NCBI GenBank assembly: GCA_948847595.1
Contig: CAQOGY010000004.1
Span: 62,001-126,000 of the forward strand
DNA length: 64,000 nt
Reading direction: 5' to 3'
Source of the DNA: an uncultured Bacteroides sp.
Lineage (GTDB): Bacteria > Bacteroidota > Bacteroidia > Bacteroidales > Bacteroidaceae
Shown here: piece after piece, positions 8,581 to 16,948 of the stretch
Numbering within the stretch: the stretch's first letter is position 1
Layout: every line of letters starts with the position of its first letter
Program-made: the position numbers and the translations under genes
Notes under the pieces: model-generated
What the model was told of the DNA's origin: nothing
Databases searched by the model: none
Seen by the model: the letters and a program-made list of their open reading frames with translations, nothing else

Positions 8581-9048
8581 ATGGCACAAGAAATAGAACG
8601 TAAATTTTTAGTTTCCGGTGATTTTAAATCCTTTGCTTTTGCGCAGAGCCGGATTATGCAGGGATATATTTGCAGCGCCCGTGGTCGGACGGTGCGGGTT
8701 CGTATTCGTGACGATAAAGGTTATCTCACTATCAAAGGTGCTTCCAACGAATCGGGTACCAGTCGCTATGAGTGGGAAAAGGAACTTCCCTTGTCCGAAG
8801 CGGAAGAACTGATGAAACTTTGCGAACCGGGAATGATTGATAAGACCCGTTATCTGGTACGTAGTGGCAATCATATCTTCGAAGTAGACGAGTTCTACGG
8901 TGAGAATGAAGGACTTATTGTGGCTGAAGTAGAGCTGGGCACGGAAGATGAGGCGTTTGTCAAGCCCGGGTTTATTGGCGAAGAAGTGACCGGGGATATA
9001 CGCTACTATAACTCTCACCTGATGAAAAAACCGTATAAAACGTGGTGA
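8581..9048 (+). CDS. CYTH domain protein (triphosphate tunnel metalloenzyme)
   Basis: The 155-residue protein opens with MAQEIERKFLV, which carries the ExExK signature (E4, E6, K8) of CYTH proteins. Further basic and acidic residues (TVRVRIR, TIKG, FEVDEFYG, EVEL) are spaced as in the eight-stranded tunnel fold. Bacterial members hydrolyse inorganic triphosphate or other triphosphates with a metal ion; some are class IV adenylate cyclases. Size matches the small tripolyphosphatase-like members. An upstream in-frame ATG 24 bases earlier overlaps the porin stop and would add residues before the conserved N-terminus, so the later ATG is preferred. A TATCTTTG box ends only 4 bases before this ATG, so a very short leader is possible. 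Confidence 0.85.
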   Translation: MAQEIERKFLVSGDFKSFAFAQSRIMQGYICSARGRTVRVRIRDDKGYLTIKGASNESGTSRYEWEKELPLSEAEELMKLCEPGMIDKTRYLVRSGNHIFEVDEFYGENEGLIVAEVELGTEDEAFVKPGFIGEEVTGDIRYYNSHLMKKPYKTW

Positions 9049-9066
9049 ATGTTAACAAATAAGCTG

Positions 9067-9074
9067 TATATTTG
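9067..9074 (+). promoter_or_regulatory. -7 box before the MgtC/DUF4010 gene
   Basis: TATATTTG matches the -7 consensus. It contains the alternative TTG start at 9072, so that start would be at or before the transcript start and can be excluded. Confidence 0.45.
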
Positions 9075-9098
9075 TTCCTAGTACTAAAAGAGCAGTAT

Positions 9099-10391
9099 AT
9101 GGAACAGTTGTACAATTATCTACCGAGAGAACTGATAACTTTCGTTCTGGTTACTTTATTTTCTTTACTTATCGGACTGTCACAACGACGGATCAGTCTG
9201 AAGCGTGAAGGGGAAACAACTCTCTTCGGGACTGACCGTACATTTACTTTCATTGGTATTCTAGGCTATTTGCTCTATATACTCGATCCTACGGATATGC
9301 GTCTGTTTATGGGTGGTGGTGCTGTGCTCGGTTTATTGCTGGGCTTGAACTATTACGTCAAGCAGTCTCAATTCCATGTTTTTGGTGTAACGACCATTAT
9401 TATTGCACTGATTACTTATTGTCTGGCTCCTATTGTTTCTACCCAGCCTTCCTGGTTTTATGTGATGGTGATTGTGACGGTGCTTTTATTGACGGAGCTT
9501 AAACACACTTTTACGGAGTTTGCCCAGCGGATGAAGAATGATGAGATGATTACGCTGGCAAAGTTCTTGGCTATCAGTGGTATCATATTGCCTATGTTAC
9601 CGCACAAGAACCTGATTCCGGATATTAATCTCACTCCTTATTCTATTTGGCTGGCAACGGTTGTCGTCTCCGGTATCTCGTATTTGTCTTACTTGCTGAA
9701 ACGCTATGTGTTTCATGAATCGGGAGTATTGGTTTCCGGCATTATCGGTGGATTATATAGTAGTACTGCCACAATTTCGGTATTGGCCCGTAAAAGTAGA
9801 AAGGCTTCCGAGCAGGAGGCGAACGAATATGTAGCTGCTATGCTGCTTGCGGTCAGCATGATGTTTCTGCGTTTTATGATATTGATTCTGATCTTTAGCA
9901 GGGAGATATTTACATCTATCTATCCTTATCTTTTGATTATGTCTGTGGTAGCTGCCGTTGTTGCGTGGTTTATCCATTCCCGTCATCGACGCTCCAAGGA
10001 TATGACCGATGAGTCGGAAGATGAGGACAGCAGTAACCCGCTCGAATTTAAAGTTGCTCTGATTTTTGCCACTCTCTTCGTTGTGTTTACAGTGCTGACG
10101 CACTATACTTTGGTTTATGCGGGTACAGGCGGATTGAATCTGCTTTCTTTTGTATCCGGACTTAGTGACATTACTCCTTTTATCTTGAACCTTTTGCAGA
10201 ATACAGGGAGCGTAGCTGTACTGGTTGTTGTGGCTTGCAGTATGCAGGCTATTATCAGTAATATTCTGGTGAATATGTTTTATGCTTTGTTTTTTGCAGG
10301 GAAAGGTAGTAAGTTACGTCCCTGGATTTTGGGAGGATTCGGGACGGTGATCGGGGTAAATCTTGTGTTGCTTCTGTTCTTCTATTTGTAG
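9099..10391 (+). CDS. MgtC/SapB-like membrane protein with DUF4010 domain
   Basis: The 430-residue product is very hydrophobic, with about a dozen predicted membrane helices. The N-terminal part (LFSLLIGLSQRR, then a GTDRTFTFIGILGY segment) is the MgtC/SapB pattern. The remainder, with YSSTATISVLARKS and the C-terminal helices, matches DUF4010. A charged loop (about residues 300-320, rich in Asp and Glu) splits the domain. MgtC proteins are linked to survival in low magnesium and to phosphate balance, but the transport role of this architecture is not established. The start was set at the ATG because the upstream TTG lies inside a promoter box. No downstream partner is evident. Confidence 0.82.
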   Translation: MEQLYNYLPRELITFVLVTLFSLLIGLSQRRISLKREGETTLFGTDRTFTFIGILGYLLYILDPTDMRLFMGGGAVLGLLLGLNYYVKQSQFHVFGVTTIIIALITYCLAPIVSTQPSWFYVMVIVTVLLLTELKHTFTEFAQRMKNDEMITLAKFLAISGIILPMLPHKNLIPDINLTPYSIWLATVVVSGISYLSYLLKRYVFHESGVLVSGIIGGLYSSTATISVLARKSRKASEQEANEYVAAMLLAVSMMFLRFMILILIFSREIFTSIYPYLLIMSVVAAVVAWFIHSRHRRSKDMTDESEDEDSSNPLEFKVALIFATLFVVFTVLTHYTLVYAGTGGLNLLSFVSGLSDITPFILNLLQNTGSVAVLVVVACSMQAIISNILVNMFYALFFAGKGSKLRPWILGGFGTVIGVNLVLLLFFYL

Positions 10392-10446
10392 AAAAGGGGG
10401 GCATCTTTTTTGTTGCCGAATACACTCAATAGAATTGGCTTATATT

Positions 10447-10476
10447 TTGTTTTTTTGAATAAAGAAACTATCTTTG
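10447..10476 (+). promoter_or_regulatory. Promoter of hipBA
   Basis: TTTTG is followed after 19 bases by TATCTTTG, a consensus -7 box. The leader to the HipB ATG is about 50 bases. Confidence 0.55.
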
Positions 10477-10481
10477 TATTT

Positions 10482-10497
10482 AGATGTAATAGTATCT
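10482..10497. promoter_or_regulatory. Candidate HipB operator (AGAT-N8-ATCT)
   Basis: An inverted repeat AGAT and ATCT separated by eight bases sits at the expected transcription start. E. coli HipB operators are TATCC-N8-GGATA, with the same spacing, so this is a plausible autoregulatory site. Only one copy is seen and the arms are short. Confidence 0.35.
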
Positions 10498-10534
10498 GAA
10501 TAGTGCTGTTTTTTAATTAATTGAATATAATTGT

Positions 10535-10861
10535 ATGCCTTTACTTTATAATTTTGATGTAGAGAGACCCGAAGAGTTGCTGGCAATTCTGGCTCAGAAT
10601 CTGCAGAAACGCAGGCTTGAGAAAGGACTTTCCCGAGAAGCTCTTACCGAACTTAGCGGAGTTCCGACGCCTACTATTGCCAAGTTCGAACAAAAGCATA
10701 CTATTTCATTGGCATCCTATGTGGCATTAGCAAAAGCACTGGGTTACTCTAAAGCTATCAAGGAACTTTTATCTGAACCGCTGTTTAGTACAATGGAGGA
10801 GTTGGAAATGATTAATAAGAATAAAAACAGAAAGAAGGGGCGTAATGAAATCAGTAAATAA
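10535..10861 (+). CDS. hipB: HipB-like antitoxin, XRE-family HTH regulator
   Basis: The 108-residue protein has a helix-turn-helix of the Cro/C1 type at about residues 25-80: LQKRRLEKGLSREALTELSG, then VPTPTIAKFEQ. HipB proteins bind their own promoter and neutralise the HipA kinase as a complex. The C-terminal tail is Lys/Arg-rich and overlaps the hipA start by 17 bases, the tight coupling typical of this module. A consensus promoter and an N8-spaced inverted repeat precede it. Confidence 0.85.
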   Translation: MPLLYNFDVERPEELLAILAQNLQKRRLEKGLSREALTELSGVPTPTIAKFEQKHTISLASYVALAKALGYSKAIKELLSEPLFSTMEELEMINKNKNRKKGRNEISK

Positions 10862-11960
10862 ACTGATAGTAACCTATCATAGTAGAAGTGTTGGAACTCT
10901 CAGTATGACACCTGATAATCGGCTATGCGCATTTCAGTATGATAGAGAGTGGTTGGCTAATGGGTTTTCTATCTCTCCGCTTGACTTGCCTTTAAAACCT
11001 GATTTGTTTATTGCTAAACCACAACCTTTTTGGGGAAACTTTGGTATTTTTGAAGACAGTCTCCCTGATGGATATGGGCGTTATTTACTTCATCGTTTAC
11101 TCAAAAAACAAGGGGTGAATGATAGCGAGCTAACTCCCTTGCAACGGTTGAGTATAGTCGGAACATCAGGGATGGGAGCTCTTTGTTATATACCGGAGAC
11201 ATACATTGGCGAAGAAAAATCTCTTCCGACACTAGATTGCCTTCAGCAAATGGCATTGGACACACTGTCAGAGAAATCGTATGAGGATGAAGAGGTACTT
11301 TACTTTAATAGTGGCAACTCAGGTGGATGCCGCCCTAAATGTTTACTTCACGATACAGAAGGAGCTTGGTTGGTGAAGTTCAGGCATACATATGATCCGA
11401 AAGATATGGGAGCGATGGAGTATCGTTATAATGAAGTCGCTCGTAAATGTGGTATAACAGTACCGGACTTTAAATTGATGGATGGAAAGTATTTTGCTAC
11501 CAAACGTTTTGATATTGAAAATGGTATTAGGTATCATATTGCTACGGCAGGGGCACTACTTAATGAATCTATTATGCAACCCAGATTGGATTATAAGACT
11601 TTACTGCACTTGGTTGGTTATCTTACCCAAGACCCTAAACAGGTAGATGAAATGTTCCGGCGTATGGTGTTCAATGTCTTAACGGATAATAAAGATGACC
11701 ATGCCAAAAACTTTAGTTTCATTTATAAAGAGGGGAACTGGGCGTTAGCTCCGGCTTATGACTTGACCCGATGCAATAACGGATATAATGGAGAACATGC
11801 TACCTCTGTTAATAATCATGGTAATCCTACTATAGAAGATATGCTGATTGTTGGAGAGAGCATTCGTATTCCTCGGAAAAAGGGAAAAGAGATGATATTG
11901 ACTATTGCAGAAGGGTGTGCTGAGTTATTATCTAAGGATTATAGTGCCGCTGCTTTTTGA
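10845..11960 (+). CDS. hipA: HipA-like serine/threonine kinase toxin
   Basis: The 371-residue protein has the HipA N-terminal beta subdomain (SVGTLSMTPDNRLCAFQY; the FEDSLPDGYG segment) and the kinase-like C-terminal region. The glycine-rich loop NSGGCRPK is near residue 163, the catalytic NKDDHAKN near 282 and the metal-binding PAYDLT near 303. HipA kinases phosphorylate aminoacyl-tRNA synthetases (GltX in E. coli) and cause growth arrest. It is shorter than E. coli HipA (440) but all landmarks are present, so it looks active. HipA here keeps both lobes in one chain and is not split as in HipBST systems. The target is unknown. Confidence 0.88.
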   Translation: MKSVNKLIVTYHSRSVGTLSMTPDNRLCAFQYDREWLANGFSISPLDLPLKPDLFIAKPQPFWGNFGIFEDSLPDGYGRYLLHRLLKKQGVNDSELTPLQRLSIVGTSGMGALCYIPETYIGEEKSLPTLDCLQQMALDTLSEKSYEDEEVLYFNSGNSGGCRPKCLLHDTEGAWLVKFRHTYDPKDMGAMEYRYNEVARKCGITVPDFKLMDGKYFATKRFDIENGIRYHIATAGALLNESIMQPRLDYKTLLHLVGYLTQDPKQVDEMFRRMVFNVLTDNKDDHAKNFSFIYKEGNWALAPAYDLTRCNNGYNGEHATSVNNHGNPTIEDMLIVGESIRIPRKKGKEMILTIAEGCAELLSKDYSAAAF

Positions 11961-11991
11961 CACCCTTCTGTTTTGCTCATATTGGGGGATG

Positions 11992-13131
11992 CTATAATCC
12001 CCAATCACTTTTATTGTAACTTCGTTCTACCTCATTCTCAATGTTATCGGGAAGATTGTGGAAGAAGTCGATTCCTGTCTTTTCTTCAAGTTCGTCAATT
12101 GAAAGGGCATAAGATGCATAATTATTGTTACTGTATGATTTATGTTCAAACCAAAAGCCTATTGCTTTATATTGACCATTTTTTAGTGATAAAATAGCCA
12201 TATAGAAATATTTGGGAACTGGAATAGTGTTATTTGTTTTAAGATATTTGATAATATTGTTATTATCAATAGTACCTCCTTTGGCTACATAAAGGGTATC
12301 TTGATCGTTAGTTATGTTCCCCCATGTCTGTACTTTCTTTTCTAAACTTGCCCATATGCCGCCGTTGAATCCGTCTTGTATCTGTGGGTTCATATTGGAC
12401 ATATAAAAAGTTTGTTTGTTAGCCGTTGCAGAGTATTGTCTGTCTGACGAAGCAACCAGATGTCCTCTGCTGTAGCCTGAACCAGTATAATCACCATCGT
12501 GTGTTCGATATTGTGATGGAATGCTGGGATCATCACTAAAGTCTCCTGCACGTCCGACTTTATTGTCAGGTGTTGAGGTGCTGAAAGTAAAAGCTACCCA
12601 ACGTGAACTTTTTTGAGTACAATCATATTCAAAACTGTAAGTTATTACTTCTTTACCATTATATTGCGTAGTATGGGTGATGAATAAATTATTATTTGCC
12701 TTGTTTAATGCTGGAATTTCAATTCTTCCTGCATATCCCGATGGATTAGGATCCGGATCAGGCTCTTCACCATTTCCTCCTTTTTGGGTGATCGTTATAT
12801 TTTCACTCTTTCCATTAGATGTTACGGTGATAACAGTATAACGTTCATCATCATCATTAGCGGATACAGAACAGATGGTAGAGGCATTCCCGTTTCCCTC
12901 TTTGTTATTTATTGTGCACCAACTATCCTGACTAGATGCAGTCCACTTACCGTCTGTCTTTATTTGTAGAAAGAAACTGCCTCCCTTTGCGGAAACTTCA
13001 TTGTTTTTAAGGTCTGTACTAACACTTAATCCGCCAATATTATCTGTTGGATCATTGTTGTCGCTACCACACGCTGCAAACAGAGTAGGGAGTAGTACTA
13101 ATAGTAAGGTTTGGATGAATTTATGTTTCAT
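11992..13131 (-). CDS. Secreted DNA/RNA non-specific endonuclease with BACON domain, lipoprotein
   Basis: The 379-residue protein has a lipobox (LPTLFAAC) and then a BACON-type beta domain at about residues 33-120, followed by a Pro-rich linker and a NUC1 nuclease domain. The nuclease signature is GYSRGHLVASSDR near residue 224, followed by the Asn/Met-rich NMNPQ segment that holds the metal-binding Asn. The canonical motif is DRGH; here the first residue is Ser, while the general-base His and the Arg are kept. The enzyme should cut DNA and RNA outside the cytoplasm. It is co-directional with and 14 bases from an EEP-family gene. A paralogue (19844-20722) lies at the other end of the divergent locus. 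BACON domains often serve in carbohydrate or mucin binding. Confidence 0.88.
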   Translation of the reverse strand: MKHKFIQTLLLVLLPTLFAACGSDNNDPTDNIGGLSVSTDLKNNEVSAKGGSFFLQIKTDGKWTASSQDSWCTINNKEGNGNASTICSVSANDDDERYTVITVTSNGKSENITITQKGGNGEEPDPDPNPSGYAGRIEIPALNKANNNLFITHTTQYNGKEVITYSFEYDCTQKSSRWVAFTFSTSTPDNKVGRAGDFSDDPSIPSQYRTHDGDYTGSGYSRGHLVASSDRQYSATANKQTFYMSNMNPQIQDGFNGGIWASLEKKVQTWGNITNDQDTLYVAKGGTIDNNNIIKYLKTNNTIPVPKYFYMAILSLKNGQYKAIGFWFEHKSYSNNNYASYALSIDELEEKTGIDFFHNLPDNIENEVERSYNKSDWGL

Positions 13132-13145
13132 AAGTTAACTGTTCG

Positions 13146-14177
13146 TTAGTCTTTAATCTCTTTGATTAAATAAATAATGGTTGGCAAGTGGTCGCTATAT
13201 CCGTTAAGCCATACACCTCCGGCATGTGTTCTTTTGGGATATCCTTTGTACTTTCCTTCTTTTTGGAACATATAATCTCTTCTAAAGATTTCGTTTCTGT
13301 AATATTTCAGTGTACTTCTGTCATTACCTAATAAATTTCCTGTAAATACGATCTGATCAAACAGATTCCATTTACCATCATACATTAAAGTACCGTTACC
13401 CTTCTTTAAAGTGTCCCACCAGGGATTATACAAATCATGTTCCTTTGTATCTTGAGTTTTGCGTTTTGCTCCTAATGCAACAGCCATACTTTTGTCCATT
13501 GGATCGTCATTCATGTCTCCCATGATGATGACCTTTGCATTTGAATCCTCATTTAATAAAGAATCTTTTAAGGCTCGGACTTGTTCTCCTGCTCTTTCCC
13601 GAGCGGGTGATGCGGCTGCACGTGAAGGCCAGTGATTTACGATAAAGTGCACCTTTTCACCGGCAAGTGTACCGCTGGCAATAAGGAAACCACGGGTTTT
13701 ATAGGTAGTATCATTATTCTCATAAATATATGGAGCGAGTTTGCTGGCAGTGAGGTGAAAGAATTTCGGATTGTAGAAAAATGCACAGTCCACACCACGC
13801 CGGTCCGGACCTTCATAATGAACAATTTCGTATCCTCTGTCGGATAAAGCAGGTTGTTTGAGTAGATCTTCCAATACTCTTCTGTTTTCAACTTCCGACA
13901 TACCGATAATAGTTGGTCCTAATGGTAATTTGTCTGTCGATAGCTGACTTAATATTTCAGACATGTTTTTTAGCTTCGCTTCATATTTCATGGAGTTCCA
14001 CTTATTTTTACCATTTGGTAAATATTCAAAGTCGTTTTTGCCCGCGTCATGAATTGTATCGAACAGATTCTCAAGGTTATAAAACGCTACGCTGTAAAGA
14101 GCATACTTTTTCTCCTGTGAATAGCTTGTTATCGAAATAAACAGTAACAGGCCCCATACCGTTAAAAACTTTTTCAT
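13146..14177 (-). CDS. Endonuclease/exonuclease/phosphatase family protein, secreted
   Basis: The 343-residue protein begins with a signal peptide (MKKFLTVWGLLLFISITSYSQ). The EEP fold landmarks are in order: NLENLFD near residue 35, the metal-binding Glu in GMSEVEN near 92, VNHWPSR near 183, GDMNDDP near 221 and the C-terminal SDHLP His-Asp pair. These residues coordinate the metal and cleave phosphodiester bonds. Substrates in the family range from DNA to sugar-phosphates. Its place beside a non-specific nuclease and opposite a TonB-dependent receptor suggests it trims nucleic acids or oligonucleotides in the periplasm or at the surface. A consensus promoter lies upstream on the same strand. 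Confidence 0.87.
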   Translation of the reverse strand: MKKFLTVWGLLLFISITSYSQEKKYALYSVAFYNLENLFDTIHDAGKNDFEYLPNGKNKWNSMKYEAKLKNMSEILSQLSTDKLPLGPTIIGMSEVENRRVLEDLLKQPALSDRGYEIVHYEGPDRRGVDCAFFYNPKFFHLTASKLAPYIYENNDTTYKTRGFLIASGTLAGEKVHFIVNHWPSRAAASPARERAGEQVRALKDSLLNEDSNAKVIIMGDMNDDPMDKSMAVALGAKRKTQDTKEHDLYNPWWDTLKKGNGTLMYDGKWNLFDQIVFTGNLLGNDRSTLKYYRNEIFRRDYMFQKEGKYKGYPKRTHAGGVWLNGYSDHLPTIIYLIKEIKD

Positions 14178-14220
14178 TATTTATCTATAAATTAGGTTTC
14201 TGAATATTACATTGGTTTGA

Positions 14221-14250
14221 CAAATATCTAAAAAGAAAACGGAAAAACAA
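14221..14250 (-). promoter_or_regulatory. Promoter for the EEP-nuclease operon
   Basis: On the minus strand, TTG (14250-14248) is followed after 19 bases by GATATTTG (14228-14221), matching six of the eight -7 box positions. The leader is about 35 bases. Confidence 0.45.
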
Positions 14251-14309
14251 GTATTATCACCTATTTTTTCTTTGTTTTTTCTTGTAATATCCCTTTTTTT
14301 TTGTTGTTT

Positions 14310-14337
14310 TGTACTCTCGCTGTAATATAACTGTGAA
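14310..14337 (+). promoter_or_regulatory. 11-bp-phased TGTAAC-like repeats before the TonB-dependent receptor
   Basis: TGTACT (14310), TGTAAT (14321) and TGTGAA (14332) fall on one 11-base register, the same arrangement as upstream of the porin at 7.4 kb. No clean TAnnTTTG box follows. The copies are less perfect than the other two arrays. Confidence 0.4.
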
Positions 14338-14376
14338 TTTTCGTGCTACAAATTAACACTAATAATAATTTAAATT

Positions 14377-16917
14377 ATGAAACAAAGATTAGGAATAGTG
14401 ATTGCATTGTTTTGTCTTTCGCCAGCTATTTTTGCTCAGCAGAAGGCCGAAAAGAATGCACGTGAAGATAATGCTTCTTTCACATTCACTGAATCGCAAT
14501 TGAATGAAGATGATGATGCAGCTCAAAGTGCATCTGCTTTTGTCTCTTCCAACAATGATGTGTACCTTTCTAATGTCGGCTACTTGTTTAGCCCGATGCG
14601 TTTTCGCGTCAGGGGCTATAATTCGCAGTACAGCGATACGTATATTAATGGTGTTCTGTTCAATGATGTAGAAACCGGTCGTTTCAGCTATGGAATGATT
14701 GGAGGATTGAACGATGCGACACGTAATAAAGAAGGTATCGGTGCTTTTGAAATTAATAATTTCACCTTTGGCCCTATCGGTGGAGCTACTAATATCAATA
14801 TGCGTGCCAGTCAATATGCAGCAGGATCAAAATTAAGTCTCTCCGGCTGTAATCGTAACTATATTCTGAGAGGTATGTATACCTATTCTACAGGTTTATT
14901 GAAGAATGGCTGGGCATTTACAGGTTCTCTCGGATATCGTTGGGCTAACGAAGGTGTTATTGAAGGTACATTCTATAATGCGTTCTCTTATTTTCTGGCA
15001 GCAGAGAAAGTCTTTAATGACAAACATAGCTTGTCTATAGCTACATGGGGGGCTCCTACAGAAAGAGGACAGCAAGGTGCCTCTACAGAAGAAGCTTATT
15101 ATCTGGCTAATAGTCACTATTACAATCCAAACTGGGGTTATCAGAATGGTGAAAAGCGTAACTCACGTGTTGTACGCTCTTTCGAGCCTTCTGCTATCGC
15201 ATCTTGGGATTTTGATATCAATAAAGAAATGAAGCTGAAGACAAGCGCAGGATTCAAATATAGTAATTATGGAACAAGTGCACTTGGATGGTCGGGCAAT
15301 GCTGCCGATCCTCGTCCGGATTATTATAAGAAGTTGCCTAGTTCTATCTTTAATGTATATGATAAGTCGACAGTGCCGAGTGAAGATGAGTTGAATCTGT
15401 TCAATGAAGTAACAGAGCGCTGGAAAACCAGTAAGTCTACTCGTCAAATTGATTGGGATCAGATGTACTTTGCCAATCAGCAGGCCAATGCATTGGGAAA
15501 AGAGACCTTGTATTATCAGGAAGAACGTCATAATGACCAGTTAGCTTTCAATTTCAGTTCGATCTTCAATCATACGATTGACCAGCATAATAGCTATGTG
15601 GTCGGTTTAGCTGTGAATACTACTAAAGGTATGCACTATAAGAAGATGAAGGATTTGTTGGGTGGTGATTTATATACAGATGTTGATAAGTTCTCTGTCC
15701 GTGATTATGGTTATAACTCTTATGTGATTCAGAATGACTTGGACAATCCTAACAGACGTATCGGTGAAGGTGATAAGTTCGGTTATGACTATAATATCTT
15801 TGTAAATAAACAAAATGTATGGGCGCGTTATCAGGGTGATAACGATGGACATTTCAATTATTTCGTATCAGGTAAGATTGGATCAGCGCAAATCAGCCGT
15901 GATGGAAAGATGCGTAATGGTCGTGCTCCTAAGAAATCTTTGGGAAGCAGTGGCACAGCTAAATTCCTGGAAGGTGCAGTGAAAGCTGGATTTACATATT
16001 CTATTAACGGTAATCATTCATTGATCCTGAACGCCGGTTATGAGAACCGTGCTCCGTTGGCATATAACTCATTCATCGCTCCTCGTATCAAGAACGATTT
16101 TGCACATGGTTTGAGAACAGAGAAGATTTATAACGGTGAATTGACTTATCGTTTCAATACTCCTATTGTTTCAGGACGTGTCACTGGATATTATACTCGT
16201 TTTAATGATCAGGTTGAAATGGATGCTTTCTACAATGATAATGAAGCTCGTTTCACTTACCTTTCTATGAGCGGAATTGATAAGGAAAATTGGGGTGTGG
16301 AAGCTGCTGCAACTTTTAAACTCATGTCCAATCTGTCATTGACAGCTATCGGTACGTGGTCTGATGCCCGTTATATGAATAATCCTACGGCTGTTCGTAC
16401 TTATGAAAGTGAAAGTGAATCTAATATTGACCGCGTTTATTGTAAAGGACTTCGTGATAACGGAACACCGTTGTCTGTATATAGCCTCGGACTGGACTAC
16501 AGCGTGAAAGGTTGGTTCTTTAATGTAACAGGAAATTATTATCACCGTGTTTATCTGGACTTCTCTACTTACCGTCGTTTAGGTAGTGTATTAGGAAAGT
16601 ATTCTGATGGCGCTGTAGATGCTAATGGTAATCCGGTAGGCTACAATGTACCGGAGCAGGAAGAATTGAATGGTGGTTTCATGCTTGACGCTTCTATTGG
16701 TAAATATATTCGTTTGAAGAATGGAAAGAGCCTGAGCATTAACCTCAGTGTGAACAATATTCTTAATAATACGAACTTGCGTACTGGCGGATATGAGCAG
16801 AACCGTGATGATAGCTATGATGACGGAGAAGCACGTACATATGTTTTCTCTAAGAACTCTAAGTACTATTATGCTCCTGCTTGCAATGCTTTCTTGAACA
16901 TTGGATATAGATTCTAA
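14377..16917 (+). CDS. TonB-dependent outer-membrane receptor of the nuclease locus
   Basis: The 846-residue protein has a signal peptide ending FAQQ, a plug-like region (LFSPMRFRVRGYNSQYSDTYINGVLFND, residues about 70-100) and then repeated barrel strands to an aromatic C-terminus (FLNIGYRF). It lacks the N-terminal carboxypeptidase-regulatory-like domain of SusC proteins and has no SusD partner next to it. It should import a ligand across the outer membrane using TonB energy. Neighbours are two lipoproteins with OB-fold-type domains and nucleases on both sides, so imported nucleic-acid fragments are a reasonable guess. It is the first gene of a plus-strand operon with gaps of 31 and 21 bases to the next two genes. 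Confidence 0.85.
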   Translation: MKQRLGIVIALFCLSPAIFAQQKAEKNAREDNASFTFTESQLNEDDDAAQSASAFVSSNNDVYLSNVGYLFSPMRFRVRGYNSQYSDTYINGVLFNDVETGRFSYGMIGGLNDATRNKEGIGAFEINNFTFGPIGGATNINMRASQYAAGSKLSLSGCNRNYILRGMYTYSTGLLKNGWAFTGSLGYRWANEGVIEGTFYNAFSYFLAAEKVFNDKHSLSIATWGAPTERGQQGASTEEAYYLANSHYYNPNWGYQNGEKRNSRVVRSFEPSAIASWDFDINKEMKLKTSAGFKYSNYGTSALGWSGNAADPRPDYYKKLPSSIFNVYDKSTVPSEDELNLFNEVTERWKTSKSTRQIDWDQMYFANQQANALGKETLYYQEERHNDQLAFNFSSIFNHTIDQHNSYVVGLAVNTTKGMHYKKMKDLLGGDLYTDVDKFSVRDYGYNSYVIQNDLDNPNRRIGEGDKFGYDYNIFVNKQNVWARYQGDNDGHFNYFVSGKIGSAQISRDGKMRNGRAPKKSLGSSGTAKFLEGAVKAGFTYSINGNHSLILNAGYENRAPLAYNSFIAPRIKNDFAHGLRTEKIYNGELTYRFNTPIVSGRVTGYYTRFNDQVEMDAFYNDNEARFTYLSMSGIDKENWGVEAAATFKLMSNLSLTAIGTWSDARYMNNPTAVRTYESESESNIDRVYCKGLRDNGTPLSVYSLGLDYSVKGWFFNVTGNYYHRVYLDFSTYRRLGSVLGKYSDGAVDANGNPVGYNVPEQEELNGGFMLDASIGKYIRLKNGKSLSINLSVNNILNNTNLRTGGYEQNRDDSYDDGEARTYVFSKNSKYYYAPACNAFLNIGYRF

Positions 16918-16948
16918 ATAAATGGGCAAATTAATACAAGGAAATGAT

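Noticed and set aside
9072..9098. TTG start of the MgtC/DUF4010 gene
   Set aside because: The TTG is inside the -7 box, so it would not be in the transcript.
11975..12003. GGGGGAT/ATCCCC dyad at the hipA-nuclease junction as a terminator
   Set aside because: The dyad overlaps the nuclease stop codon, is short, and no T-run follows on either strand.
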